Below are positions 14,964 to 23,025 of a DNA stretch of 64,000 nucleotides, one piece after another (within the stretch, counting starts at the first letter, position 1; each line of letters begins with the position of its first letter). Under the pieces are notes generated by a model, which saw nothing but the letters and a program-made list of their open reading frames with translations, was not told the DNA's origin and did not search any database. Made by a program: the position numbers and the translations under genes. Origin of the DNA: Rikenellaceae bacterium. Its GTDB lineage: Bacteria > Bacteroidota > Bacteroidia > Bacteroidales > Rikenellaceae. The DNA is taken from contig SUZM01000005.1 in assembly GCA_015059965.1 (NCBI GenBank), positions 83,055-147,054 on the forward strand, written 5' to 3'.

Positions 14964-16178
14964 ATGGCGAGTATGAAAGCGATACGTTATAGTGCATTTT
15001 TGCTCCTGATAGCTGTGGCGACGGGGTGCAGCAGCACATTTTATGCCTCCACGGAGAGCTACTCCGATGATCTGTATGGCACACACGACCGCACAGCCAT
15101 TGCCCGCTACAAGCAGGCGGAGGCCGAGGCGGCACGCGCCGAGGCTGAGGCCCGCAAAGCTCAGTGGGAGGCCTTAATGGCCGAAGCCGAGGCCAAAGCG
15201 GCCCAGGAGGAGTACGAGGAGCTGGGCTACAGCGGAGTCCTGGCCGACAGCTACGAGAGTGCCTATGCCCGCCGCCTGAAGGGCTTTCGATCCTTGTCCT
15301 ACAAAATGCCTTCGTCGTACTACGATTTGCGCTACTCCCCCGAGTACCAATATCTTACGGTCTATGACCCGATGAATTACAACATCGTGGTGATGGGCGA
15401 TGAGGTGTGGGTTGAGCCCAAATACATCTCTTCGATGTTTGGCACCTGGGGCTCCCCGGGTTTCTCGCTCACCATTGGCTCGGGCGGCTGGTACGGCGGG
15501 TTCTATTACGACTGGCTCTGGCCCACGAACTACTACTACTCCTGGTGGGGCTATCCCCACTACTCGTGGTGGGACTACAACTACTATTGGTACTGCGGCT
15601 GGCCGCTCTACGGCCCGCTGTGGCCGACACCCATCCCCCCGCACGGGCCGCATCATCCCCACTATCCGGGAGGCGGAGGCGGCGGTCCGCACCACCCCGA
15701 CTATCCCCACTATGCCAACTACCGCCCCGCACCGGGAGGATCGACCCCGGCAGGCGTAAGACCCTCATCGCCCTATGGCTCGCCACGCGGCAACTACAAC
15801 TACCGGGGCGGTACCACCATCAGCAACGGGAACAGCGGCAACTACCGCGGCGGGGCACGCCCCGGCAAGACGACCACCACAAGTGGTGGCAACTACCGCG
15901 GCACGAAGTCCGGGCAGTCGGTAGGAAGCAGCAGCTCCACCTCACGTCCCTCCTATACGGGACCGGGCTCCTCGAACTACCGCTCGAAGGAGGGCAACTC
16001 GCGCCGCCAGGAGAACGACTCGCCCTACCGCAACAACAACTCAAGCGGCAGCAACTACCGCTCGGGGTCGAGCTACAACTCGGGCTCCTCATCTTCGGGT
16101 GGCAACTACCGCTCATCGGGAGGCAGCGGTGGCGGCAACTACCGCTCGTCGGGAGGCGGAAATTACCGCGGAAGATAA
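14964..16178 (+). CDS. Lipoprotein with Ala/Glu coiled coil, aromatic-rich middle and NYR-repeat tail
   Basis: The signal peptide ends in a lipobox (LLLIAVATGCSS); the start is ATG 14964, or 14973. After the lipid anchor comes a charged helix (AEAEAARAEAEARKAQWEAL), then a Tyr/Trp-rich segment with WWGYPHYSWWDYNYYWY followed by a Pro/His/Gly stretch, and a C-terminal tail of about 140 residues built from repeats of G(G/S)NYR(S/G). Gly/Ser/Asn-rich tails of this kind are seen in Bacteroidetes surface lipoproteins with no known function. It should be attached to the outer membrane or cell surface. It is single-gene, followed by a heptad repeat spacer. Confidence 0.75.
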   Translation: MASMKAIRYSAFLLLIAVATGCSSTFYASTESYSDDLYGTHDRTAIARYKQAEAEAARAEAEARKAQWEALMAEAEAKAAQEEYEELGYSGVLADSYESAYARRLKGFRSLSYKMPSSYYDLRYSPEYQYLTVYDPMNYNIVVMGDEVWVEPKYISSMFGTWGSPGFSLTIGSGGWYGGFYYDWLWPTNYYYSWWGYPHYSWWDYNYYWYCGWPLYGPLWPTPIPPHGPHHPHYPGGGGGGPHHPDYPHYANYRPAPGGSTPAGVRPSSPYGSPRGNYNYRGGTTISNGNSGNYRGGARPGKTTTTSGGNYRGTKSGQSVGSSSSTSRPSYTGPGSSNYRSKEGNSRRQENDSPYRNNNSSGSNYRSGSSYNSGSSSSGGNYRSSGGSGGGNYRSSGGGNYRGR

Positions 16179-16184
16179 TTTTTC

Positions 16185-16260
16185 GATTCACGATGCACAT
16201 TGCGCAATCAGCTCCATGCCTTTGTGAATCGTGAATGGTGAATTAGGAATGGTGAATTAA
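16185..16260. repeat. Inverted pair of heptad arrays
   Basis: ATTCACGATGCAC (from 16186) is complementary at 12 of 13 bases to GTGAATCGTGAAT (from 16224). The right side continues in 7-bp steps: GTGAATG, GTGAATT, AGGAATG, GTGAATT, ending 13 bp before the next start codon. The layout is the same as at 12541-12703. Confidence 0.65.
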
Positions 16261-16272
16261 AACTTGACAGAC

Positions 16273-17973
16273 ATGAAAAAAGTTCTACATATCACTCTTG
16301 TGATGCTGTTGCTCGGAGGGCTGACACAATCAGCGGCGGCGCAGTTTGGCTACAGCTTTGGAGGTGAGGTGATGCAGCAGGCGCTGATCTCGCCCGAACA
16401 GATGGCCCGCCTGTCGCAGGATCAACACTTCGGCACAGCCCGCTCGATGGCCATGGGCAGCGCCTTCACCTCACTCGGAGGTGATATGGCAACCCTCTTT
16501 ATCAATCCGGCGGGTCTGGGCATGTACCGCACAAATGAGTTTTCACTCACACCCATGATCTCACTGGCGCGCTCGTCAAACAGCGCTGCGGAGTACGGCT
16601 CGAACAACACCTCACGCTTCGCACTGGCCAACATCGGCTTTGTCTTCAACCTCTACGAAGGGTCGGGACGTCTGGTGAGCCTGAATATGGGCTTCGCCTA
16701 CAACCGCACGGCCGACCTGAATTTCAACACCTCGTTTCAGCACGACAGCCCCTATAAGGGGGGTGCCGCTGCCCCCTCACTGCTGCGTGCCTGGGCAGGA
16801 CAGCTCACCTCGCAAGGGCTCTTTCCCGACAGCGAGGGCTTCCTGGGCTACTACGGACAGATGCCCCCCGACCTGTGGGGTGGCATGTTGGCCTACAACT
16901 CCTACCTGCTGAACATCTACGATGACGGCGCCGGCCCCTTCTACGAGGCCGACCACATCGGTCATAACGCCTCGGTGGGCCACTTCTACGAACTCGAGAG
17001 CCGCGGTTCGGTGGGGGAATACGCCCTCTCGCTGGGAGCCAATGTGGGCAACAAACTCTACCTGGGTCTCAGCTTCGGCCTTGCGAGCCTCTCACAGCGC
17101 GTAAACCTCTACTATGGTGAAGACTACCGCTACCTGGGAGCCGACGGCTCGACAATCCCTGCCGTAAACAGCGCCGGCCAGGAGCTGATCCGCCAGGCCG
17201 ACTACATGCACTATAACCAGTATGCCGAATTGAACGGCGTGGGCTTCAACCTGAAGGTCGGAGCGATCTTCCGCCCGATCGAGCCGTTGCGCATCGGTGT
17301 GGCCTACCACTCACCCACCTGGTATGCGGTGGACCACGAGTACGCGGGACAGATGGCCGCCATGGTCTACGACAACGACCTGAATAAGTACAGCCCCTCG
17401 ATGGTCGATACCGACGGTTCGTGGAACGACCAGGCAGGCGACCGCTGGGAGATCACGACCCCCTCGAAGCTGATGTTGGGCATCTCCTACACCTTCGGCA
17501 AGCGGGGCATCCTCTCGCTGGACTACGAACGCGACTGGTACAACGCCATCCGCGTGCGCAACACCCCCTTCTGGCTCCCCTCGACCGAAGCCTTCGAGCA
17601 GAGTGCCTTCAAGGAGCGCTTTGCCGCCACCAACAGCGTGCGCTTAGGCGGTGAGTTCAAAGCCACCACACGCTGGGCCCTGCGTGCCGGTGTGGGCTAT
17701 ACCACCTCAATGGTCCGCGAGGAGCTCAACCTCTCGGCTCCGATCGCCGACCGCATCCTCGACATCTCGGCCGGTATGGGCTTTGTGCTGAGCCGCTCGA
17801 TGACCCTCGACCTGGCCTACCGCTACAGCTCCACCTCCTGCAGCGACTACCGCCTCTTCTACGGCGCACGCGCAGGCGCCGATGGGGCCCTCTCGCTGCT
17901 CGATGCCTCGGAACTCTACTCCACCGACTATACACGCCACCACATCCTGCTCACCTTAGGCTTCCGTTTTTAG
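16273..17973 (+). CDS. Outer membrane beta-barrel protein (OmpP1/FadL-like)
   Basis: The start is ATG 16273, which gives the signal peptide MKKVLHITLVMLLLGGLTQS followed by AAAQ. The mature protein begins with an N-terminal plug-like segment (RLSQDQHFGTARSMAMGSAF, then TSLGGDMATLFINPAGLGMY), the diagnostic start of Bacteroidetes OmpP1/FadL/TodX-family proteins. Alternating amphipathic strands follow, ending in TRHHILLTLGFRF with a C-terminal Phe suited to the Bam machinery. Family members take up hydrophobic compounds across the outer membrane; the substrate is unknown. At 566 aa it is in the usual range. A hairpin terminator follows at 18045. Confidence 0.85.
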   Translation: MKKVLHITLVMLLLGGLTQSAAAQFGYSFGGEVMQQALISPEQMARLSQDQHFGTARSMAMGSAFTSLGGDMATLFINPAGLGMYRTNEFSLTPMISLARSSNSAAEYGSNNTSRFALANIGFVFNLYEGSGRLVSLNMGFAYNRTADLNFNTSFQHDSPYKGGAAAPSLLRAWAGQLTSQGLFPDSEGFLGYYGQMPPDLWGGMLAYNSYLLNIYDDGAGPFYEADHIGHNASVGHFYELESRGSVGEYALSLGANVGNKLYLGLSFGLASLSQRVNLYYGEDYRYLGADGSTIPAVNSAGQELIRQADYMHYNQYAELNGVGFNLKVGAIFRPIEPLRIGVAYHSPTWYAVDHEYAGQMAAMVYDNDLNKYSPSMVDTDGSWNDQAGDRWEITTPSKLMLGISYTFGKRGILSLDYERDWYNAIRVRNTPFWLPSTEAFEQSAFKERFAATNSVRLGGEFKATTRWALRAGVGYTTSMVREELNLSAPIADRILDISAGMGFVLSRSMTLDLAYRYSSTSCSDYRLFYGARAGADGALSLLDASELYSTDYTRHHILLTLGFRF

Positions 17974-18044
17974 AGGCCAGCCCGAGGAAGAGTGAGAGGG
18001 GGATATCCGGGGCCTATTCAGAGCCTGCTTAAAATCAACCGCTT

Positions 18045-18070
18045 CGGCCGGACTCTTCGGGGTCCGGCCG
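18045..18070 (+). terminator. Hairpin terminator after the OmpP1-like gene
   Basis: CGGCCGGAC (18045-18053) pairs with GTCCGGCCG (18062-18070), followed by GCTGTTTTG. The U-run is weak. Confidence 0.55.
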
Positions 18071-18196
18071 GCTGTTTTGTGCAGCAGGGAGGATGAGAGA
18101 CCGCCAATTCACCCATAAAGAGGATGAAAAGCTCTCTTTTTTATCCCTTTCGTTAAGATATCTGCGATTAAAAAGAGATTTTTCGTTAAAATATAT

Positions 18197-18204
18197 TACC
18201 TTTG
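18197..18204 (+). promoter_or_regulatory. Bacteroidetes -7 box (TACCTTTG) with long leader
   Basis: A perfect box 200 bp before the next start codon. The predicted leader (about 18212-18403) is GC-rich with several complementary segments (GCGGGTTCCGC, CCGCCACGCGG, ATTCG...CGAAT). It matches no riboswitch I recognise. Confidence 0.6.
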
Positions 18205-18403
18205 TTGTATAGGCGGGACAAACTCGAGGGTTGCCCGCACAGCAAACGGATTTCAGAGAGGTGTATTCGCCACAAATGCGGGGTGTTGTCAGCGGGTTCC
18301 GCAGATCCCGAAACCGCCACGCGGATAGACGAATCGGCTCCACACTTCTCCATTTTACTACTAATCCGCCATTGGGGAGTCGGGTGGCAAAAACATTTTT
18401 ACC

Positions 18404-19192
18404 ATGAAAAAACTTTTTGTGTTTGCCATCTGCATGATGGCTTGGATGACCTGCAATGCGCAGGAGTATTTTGAAGGCACGCTCAAGGCACGCAGCTATG
18501 AAAAGCATAGCAATATTGTTGTCAAGTTCTCAAAGGGCATGCTGGTAAATGGTGCACGCGATGCAGAGATGCATATTAAAGGCAAAAAATTGGCTGTGGT
18601 TGACAAAACCGTAAATGTACACACCATTTACAACCTGGAAGAGCAGTCGCTCTATTTCCTCTTCCCCTACATCAAGAAGGCGATTCAAATGCCGACCTCG
18701 CACTTCGCGAAGATGACCGCAAACAACGCCACCCCTACCCCGACCGATGTTTATAAAACCATTTCGGGGCAAAAGTGCCGCCTTTACACAGCTGAGAAAA
18801 TCGAAAATGTAGGGGGTGGCGGCACAACAAAAATCAAAAATCAAGTTTACCTCTGTGAGGACCTGCAAGTTGATCCCGCTCTTGCTCCTTTCGTAACCCC
18901 TACAGGTCTTCCCTATCTGGGCATAAAGTATATTATTGACAGCAACTCCAGAGTAGGTATAATGACAATGGACTCTCACACTGCTTATGAGGTAAAAGAG
19001 GTTATTCCCTGCAGTGTGGATGAATCCCTATTTGAAGTTCCGGCCGACTATGAAATAGTTGATGGCACCTCGAACTCGAAGATGCTCGGTGTCTACAGCG
19101 AGAACAACAAGGTGATGAAGAAGATGAAGAAGGGCAAGCCTGAGACCGAAAAAGAGATTACATTTGATATCAATGAAGAGTGGGATTTCTAA
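18404..19192 (+). CDS. Secreted DUF4412-like protein
   Basis: A 262-aa protein with a signal peptide (MKKLFVFAICMMAWMTCNAQ) and an EYFEGTLKARSYEKH strand start, followed by a beta-rich body (VVKFSKGMLVNG, YNLEEQSLYFLFPYIKKAI, GQKCRLYTAE, VPADYEIVDG) like DUF4412/GLPGLI-type periplasmic proteins of Bacteroidetes, which share a LolA-like fold. The C terminus is Lys-rich (KKMKKGKPETEKE). The 3' end overlaps the start of the next gene by 20 nt. A roughly 190-nt untranslated leader precedes it. Function unknown. Confidence 0.65.
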   Translation: MKKLFVFAICMMAWMTCNAQEYFEGTLKARSYEKHSNIVVKFSKGMLVNGARDAEMHIKGKKLAVVDKTVNVHTIYNLEEQSLYFLFPYIKKAIQMPTSHFAKMTANNATPTPTDVYKTISGQKCRLYTAEKIENVGGGGTTKIKNQVYLCEDLQVDPALAPFVTPTGLPYLGIKYIIDSNSRVGIMTMDSHTAYEVKEVIPCSVDESLFEVPADYEIVDGTSNSKMLGVYSENNKVMKKMKKGKPETEKEITFDINEEWDF

Positions 19193-20414
19193 AATAGTCC
19201 TTCTGTTGTTGCTCTGCCCGATCCTCTTTGGGGGTCGGGCAGTTGCCCAACAGAGAGAGGGTGAGTATCAACGCAGTTCTATCTACTCGCTGTTGGTTGC
19301 CCACCCCGAGTTTCGCTATGGCGAAGAGATTACCGAGGTTTTTGCGACAATTCCCATACCCGAGAAATTTAACGACCACAACCTCAATCGACGGATTATC
19401 AATTCTCTCTACCATAAGAAAAAGCGAGAGGCCAAGGATGAACCACTGGAACTCACTGAGTTTTTGCAAAAAAACGCCATAGCCCGCCGCCTGGTAGCCA
19501 AATGGTACAACCGCCAGAAGGGAAGTGGAGCCTTCGATATGGGGCTGATTCAGGAGCGCGGCTTCTACGACGCCTCGTTTCAAGATATTGAGTTCGCCAA
19601 GGCCGATATTCGAGGTTTGGCCCAGTTGGCCGATGCCGGAGAAGAGTTAATCAACAACACCTTCGTGCTGATTAACGACATCTACTATGTAGATAAAGAG
19701 CTCCAGGCACAAAAGTGGGCGCTTGCGCTCGATATTATCGGAGCCGTTGTCGGAGGATTAAGTGGTGCCGACACCTCGGGATTTAGTGATGCTGCCAACC
19801 TGATTCGAGAGATTGAGGGTTTTCGTGTAATGGTGATTTCACACCTCTACAAACTCAACTTTTCTGAGGAGGTGATGTGGGAGTTTTACAACGACTACTA
19901 CTTCGACCCAAGCGCCACCGACCCCGCGAAAAAAGCCAAATTCGATCAATGCACCGACCTCTTCAAGTTGGAGTATGTGGGCTCACAGGTGGTCTCGAGC
20001 GGCAAGACCTCGATCAAGGGAGTCAATACCGACACCCCCGAACAGATGATCAAAAAGGTCTGCACGCGTGCCATAGACAAGTCGATTGTCGAATTGCAGC
20101 GCGAAAACGAGGTCTTCCGTGTCAAGACCCCGCTCCACACCACCGGACCCGTGATTACGGCAAAAATCGGCCTGAAGGAGGGGGTGAGCGAGAGCTCGCG
20201 CTATGAGGTCCTGCTCCGCAAAGAGGTCGATGGTCGCACCAAATATGTACGGCAAGGGGTGATTCGACCCGTCAAGGGGCTGATCTGGGATAACCGCTAC
20301 ATGTCGGTCGAGGAGTTGGCCGAAAATGCCACGCTCGATGCGACCACCTTCGAGGTGGTCAGCGGCTGCGGAAACCTCTTCCCGGGTATGCTGATTCGCG
20401 AGATCAAGATGTAG
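19173..20414 (+). CDS. Secreted protein of unknown function
   Basis: The start is ATG 19173, inside the end of the preceding gene (20-nt overlap), giving MKSGISKIVLLLLLCPILFG, a signal peptide cleaved near RAVAQQ. The 413-aa product has no family I recognise. It is mixed alpha/beta, with a helical middle (AQKWALALDIIGAVVGGLSG) and a C-terminal beta part with SSRYEVLLRKEVDGRTKYVR and FPGMLIREIKM, which look like a barrel or adhesin-type domain. The overlap suggests it is translated together with the DUF4412-like protein and that the two may act together in the envelope. Confidence 0.6.
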   Translation: MKSGISKIVLLLLLCPILFGGRAVAQQREGEYQRSSIYSLLVAHPEFRYGEEITEVFATIPIPEKFNDHNLNRRIINSLYHKKKREAKDEPLELTEFLQKNAIARRLVAKWYNRQKGSGAFDMGLIQERGFYDASFQDIEFAKADIRGLAQLADAGEELINNTFVLINDIYYVDKELQAQKWALALDIIGAVVGGLSGADTSGFSDAANLIREIEGFRVMVISHLYKLNFSEEVMWEFYNDYYFDPSATDPAKKAKFDQCTDLFKLEYVGSQVVSSGKTSIKGVNTDTPEQMIKKVCTRAIDKSIVELQRENEVFRVKTPLHTTGPVITAKIGLKEGVSESSRYEVLLRKEVDGRTKYVRQGVIRPVKGLIWDNRYMSVEELAENATLDATTFEVVSGCGNLFPGMLIREIKM

Positions 20415-20498
20415 AAGCGGTTTAAATTTGTTTGCGAAGCGAATTTCGCTCCCTATTGTGTAATCTTGTATATAAGCACCTAAATTTTAAACGGCTTC
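20414..20498. repeat. Intergenic repeat element, copy 2
   Basis: The 41-bp core at 20441-20481 differs from copy 1 (2415-2455) at one base. Its flanks, GAAGCGGTTTAAA (from 20414) and TTTAAACGGCTTC (ending 20498), are complementary at 12 of 13 positions but unrelated in sequence to the flanks of copy 1. Confidence 0.7.
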
Positions 20499-20512
20499 CG
20501 CCAACCAAAGCG

Positions 20513-20570
20513 AATGGCCAAAAAAGAGGATCGGCAAATCTATTGCCACGGTCGATCTCTTTTGGCCATT
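20513..20570. terminator. Long hairpin terminator upstream of kbl
   Basis: AATGGCCAAAAAAGAGGATCG (20513-20533, arm shown to 21 nt only by position) pairs, with small bulges, with 20553-20570 (CGATCTCTTTTGGCCATT). A T-run follows. It probably ends transcription of the secreted-protein pair. Confidence 0.7.
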
Positions 20571-20681
20571 TTTCGATAGGGCGAGAGGTCTGCCAAGCGG
20601 ATTCGGCGACGAAAGGGTAACAATTTGTAAGGGTGATAAAAAAAATCGGGGCCAAATGGTACACCGAGCGCAAAAAATTGT

Positions 20682-20689
20682 TACCTTTA
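20682..20689 (+). promoter_or_regulatory. Near-consensus -7 box (TACCTTTA) for kbl
   Basis: One mismatch to TAnnTTTG, 71 bp before kbl, preceded by AAAAAATTGT. It is the best promoter candidate in the gap. Confidence 0.5.
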
Positions 20690-20759
20690 CAGCGAATAGG
20701 GCTCTATTTGCCCCGAAAAGCGATTTACCCAAAAACGAAAACCTATAAAACTAAAAACC

Positions 20760-21947
20760 ATGTACGGTAAAATGAAAGAGTTTCTTCAGCAGGAGCTGGA
20801 GAGTATCAAAGCTGCCGGTCTGTATAAGACCGAGCGTATCATCTGCTCGCCTCAGCGAGCCGAAATCGAGGTTGCAGGCCGTCCTGTGCTGAACTTCTGC
20901 GCCAATAACTACCTGGGGCTGTCGGACAATCCGCGCCTGATGGAGGCCGCCAAGAAGGCGATTGACGAGCGCGGATTCGGTATGTCGTCCGTGCGCTTCA
21001 TCTGCGGTTGCCAGGATATGCACAAGGTGCTGGAGAAGGCTATTTCGGACTACTTCGGTACCGAGGATACGATCCTCTATGCCGCCTGCTTCGATGCCAA
21101 CGGCGGTGTCTTCGAGCCCCTCTTCACACAGGAGGATGCCATCATCAGCGATGCGCTGAACCACGCCTCGATCATCGACGGTGTACGTCTCTGCAAGGCT
21201 GTGCGCTATCGTTACGCCAGCGCCAACATGGAGGAGCTGGAGAAGTGTCTGCAGGAGGCTCAGGCCCAGCGTTTCCGCATCATCGTTACGGATGGTGTCT
21301 TCTCGATGGACGGCCACGCCGCTCCGCTGGACAAGATCTGCGCCCTGGCCGAGAAGTACGATGCGCTGGTGATGGTGGACGAGTGCCACTCGGCCGGTGT
21401 GCTGGGTAAGACGGGCCGCGGTATCACGGAGCTCTACAACCTGCGCGGTCAGGTGGATATCCTCACCGGTACCCTTGGCAAGGCTTTTGGTGGTGCCGTG
21501 GGTGGCTTCACGACGGGTCGCAAGGAGATCATCGACATGCTGCGCCAGCGTTCGCGCCCCTACCTCTTCTCAAACTCGCTGCCCCCCGCCGTGGTGGGTG
21601 CCAGCATCGAGATGTTCAAGATGTTGGAGGAGAGCGACGAGCTGCACGACCGTCTGGTTGCCAACGTGGAGCACTTCCGCGAGGGTATGCTGGCCGCAGG
21701 CTTCGATATCAAGCCCACGCAGTCGGCTATCTGCGCCGTGATGGTCTATGACGCCAAACTCTCGCAGGACTTCGCCGCCAAGTTGCAGGAGGAGGGTATC
21801 TTCGTAACGGGCTTCTACTATCCCGTGGTTCCGAAGGGTCAGGCCCGCATCCGCGTGCAGGTTTCGGCCGGCCACACCACCGAGCAGCTGGATCGTTGCA
21901 TCGCCGCCTTTACGAAGGTAGGTAAGGAGCTCGGTATTATTAAGTAA
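20760..21947 (+). CDS. kbl: Glycine C-acetyltransferase (2-amino-3-ketobutyrate CoA ligase)
   Basis: A PLP enzyme that cleaves 2-amino-3-oxobutanoate with CoA to glycine and acetyl-CoA, in threonine breakdown. This 395-aa protein shows the alpha-oxoamine synthase landmarks: NFCANNYLGLSDNP, GFGMSSVRFICG, DALNHASIIDG, VDECHSAGVLGKTGRG, and the PLP lysine Lys241 in GTLGKAFGGAVGGF. Synthesis-type relatives such as KAS or ALAS are less likely given FGMSSVRFICG and DECHSAGVLG. No threonine dehydrogenase is adjacent. A strong terminator follows, and an Lrp-type regulator is next. Confidence 0.94.
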   Translation: MYGKMKEFLQQELESIKAAGLYKTERIICSPQRAEIEVAGRPVLNFCANNYLGLSDNPRLMEAAKKAIDERGFGMSSVRFICGCQDMHKVLEKAISDYFGTEDTILYAACFDANGGVFEPLFTQEDAIISDALNHASIIDGVRLCKAVRYRYASANMEELEKCLQEAQAQRFRIIVTDGVFSMDGHAAPLDKICALAEKYDALVMVDECHSAGVLGKTGRGITELYNLRGQVDILTGTLGKAFGGAVGGFTTGRKEIIDMLRQRSRPYLFSNSLPPAVVGASIEMFKMLEESDELHDRLVANVEHFREGMLAAGFDIKPTQSAICAVMVYDAKLSQDFAAKLQEEGIFVTGFYYPVVPKGQARIRVQVSAGHTTEQLDRCIAAFTKVGKELGIIK

Positions 21948-21963
21948 GGCCCGGCTCAATCCA

Positions 21964-21997
21964 AAAGAGGGGGTATACAACCTATACCCCCTCTTTT
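21964..21997 (+). terminator. Rho-independent terminator after kbl
   Basis: AAAGAGGGGGTATA and TATACCCCCTCTTT form a near-perfect stem around CAACC, followed by a T-run. Confidence 0.9.
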
Positions 21998-22030
21998 TTA
22001 CATAAAAAATAGAATAAGGTTAAGCAATTT

Positions 22031-22504
22031 ATGGCTAACAAGACAATATTGGATGCAATCGATCGCAAGATCTTGAAATATTTAATCAAAAATGCCCGTA
22101 CCCCCTTTTTGGAGATCGCCCGCGAATGTGGGATCTCGGGTGCGGCCATCCACCAACGCATCCGCAAACTTGATGATGCCGGAGTTATTCGCGGCAGCCG
22201 TCTGATTGTCGATCCCCGCATGTTGGGTTTTGATATCTGCGCCTACATCGGGATCCGAATCGAGAATGCCAAGGACCTTGCCGCCATTCTTGAGTCGATG
22301 AAGAATATCCCCGAGATTGTGGAGTGCAACTATGTGACGGGAAGTTACAGCCTCTTCCTGAAACTCTACTGCATTGACAACGACCACCTGATGCGTGTCC
22401 TGAGCTCCCTGCAAGGAATCCCCGGGATCTCCTCGACCGAGACCCTTATTTCGCTGCACGAGGCCTTCCAGCGCCAAATCTTTGTCGATTGTCTGAAAGA
22501 TTAA
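22031..22504 (+). CDS. Lrp/AsnC family transcriptional regulator
   Basis: A 157-aa protein with an N-terminal winged HTH (LDAIDRKILKYLIKNARTPF, then LEIARECGISGAAIHQRIRK) and a RAM ligand-binding domain (IGIRIENAKDLAAILESMKN ... CNYVTGSYSLFLKLYCIDND ... GISSTETLISL). Members sense amino acids and bind DNA as dimers to octamers. Its position just downstream of kbl suggests, but does not show, a link to threonine or glycine metabolism. The start ATG at 22031 gives the usual length. Confidence 0.92.
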   Translation: MANKTILDAIDRKILKYLIKNARTPFLEIARECGISGAAIHQRIRKLDDAGVIRGSRLIVDPRMLGFDICAYIGIRIENAKDLAAILESMKNIPEIVECNYVTGSYSLFLKLYCIDNDHLMRVLSSLQGIPGISSTETLISLHEAFQRQIFVDCLKD

Positions 22505-22553
22505 CCCCGGGAGCCGACAGCGATTCGGCTCCCCGAAAAAACCACCTTTTTCC

Positions 22554-23006
22554 ATGGCACATGTCATTCGCCTGACCAAACAATTCTCGTTCGAGGCCGC
22601 CCACGCCATCGAGGGCTACGACGGCCCTTGCCGCGAGATTCACGGACACTCCTACAAACTCTTCGTTACCATCAAGGGGGAGCCCGAGAGCGATGAGCGG
22701 AGCCCCAAATTCGGCATGGTGATGGATTTCGGTGAGCTGAAGCGCATTGTGGGCGAGCAGGTCGTAAGACCTTTCGACCACGCCTTCATGTTGCGTCGCT
22801 CACCCGAGAACAGCGAGCTCTACGACCGGCTGCGCGACCGCTTCGAGCGAATCGTCCTGCTCGATTTTCAGCCCACGACCGAGAACCTGCTCGGGGAGTT
22901 TGCCCGCCGCATCCAGCGCCAGCTGCCCGAAGGGGTGAAGCTGCACGCCCTGAAACTGCACGAAACGGAGACCTCCTACGGCGAGTGGTTCGCCGAGGAC
23001 AATTAA
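22554..23006 (+). CDS. queD: 6-carboxy-5,6,7,8-tetrahydropterin synthase (QueD/PTPS family)
   Basis: Converts dihydroneopterin triphosphate to 6-carboxytetrahydropterin in queuosine precursor synthesis. The 150-aa product has the zinc histidines in SFEAAHAI and IHGHSY, the catalytic Cys in GPCREIHGHSY, FGMVMDFGELKRIV, FDHAFML and the C-terminal LHETETSYGEWF. No other queuosine gene is adjacent and no preQ1 riboswitch is recognisable in the 49-bp spacer. polA starts 19 bp later and may be co-transcribed. Confidence 0.92.
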   Translation: MAHVIRLTKQFSFEAAHAIEGYDGPCREIHGHSYKLFVTIKGEPESDERSPKFGMVMDFGELKRIVGEQVVRPFDHAFMLRRSPENSELYDRLRDRFERIVLLDFQPTTENLLGEFARRIQRQLPEGVKLHALKLHETETSYGEWFAEDN

Positions 23007-23025
23007 CCCCAACCCGAGACCCGCT

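Noticed and set aside
22504..22554. preQ1 riboswitch before queD
   Set aside because: The 49-bp spacer is too short and lacks the aptamer pattern.
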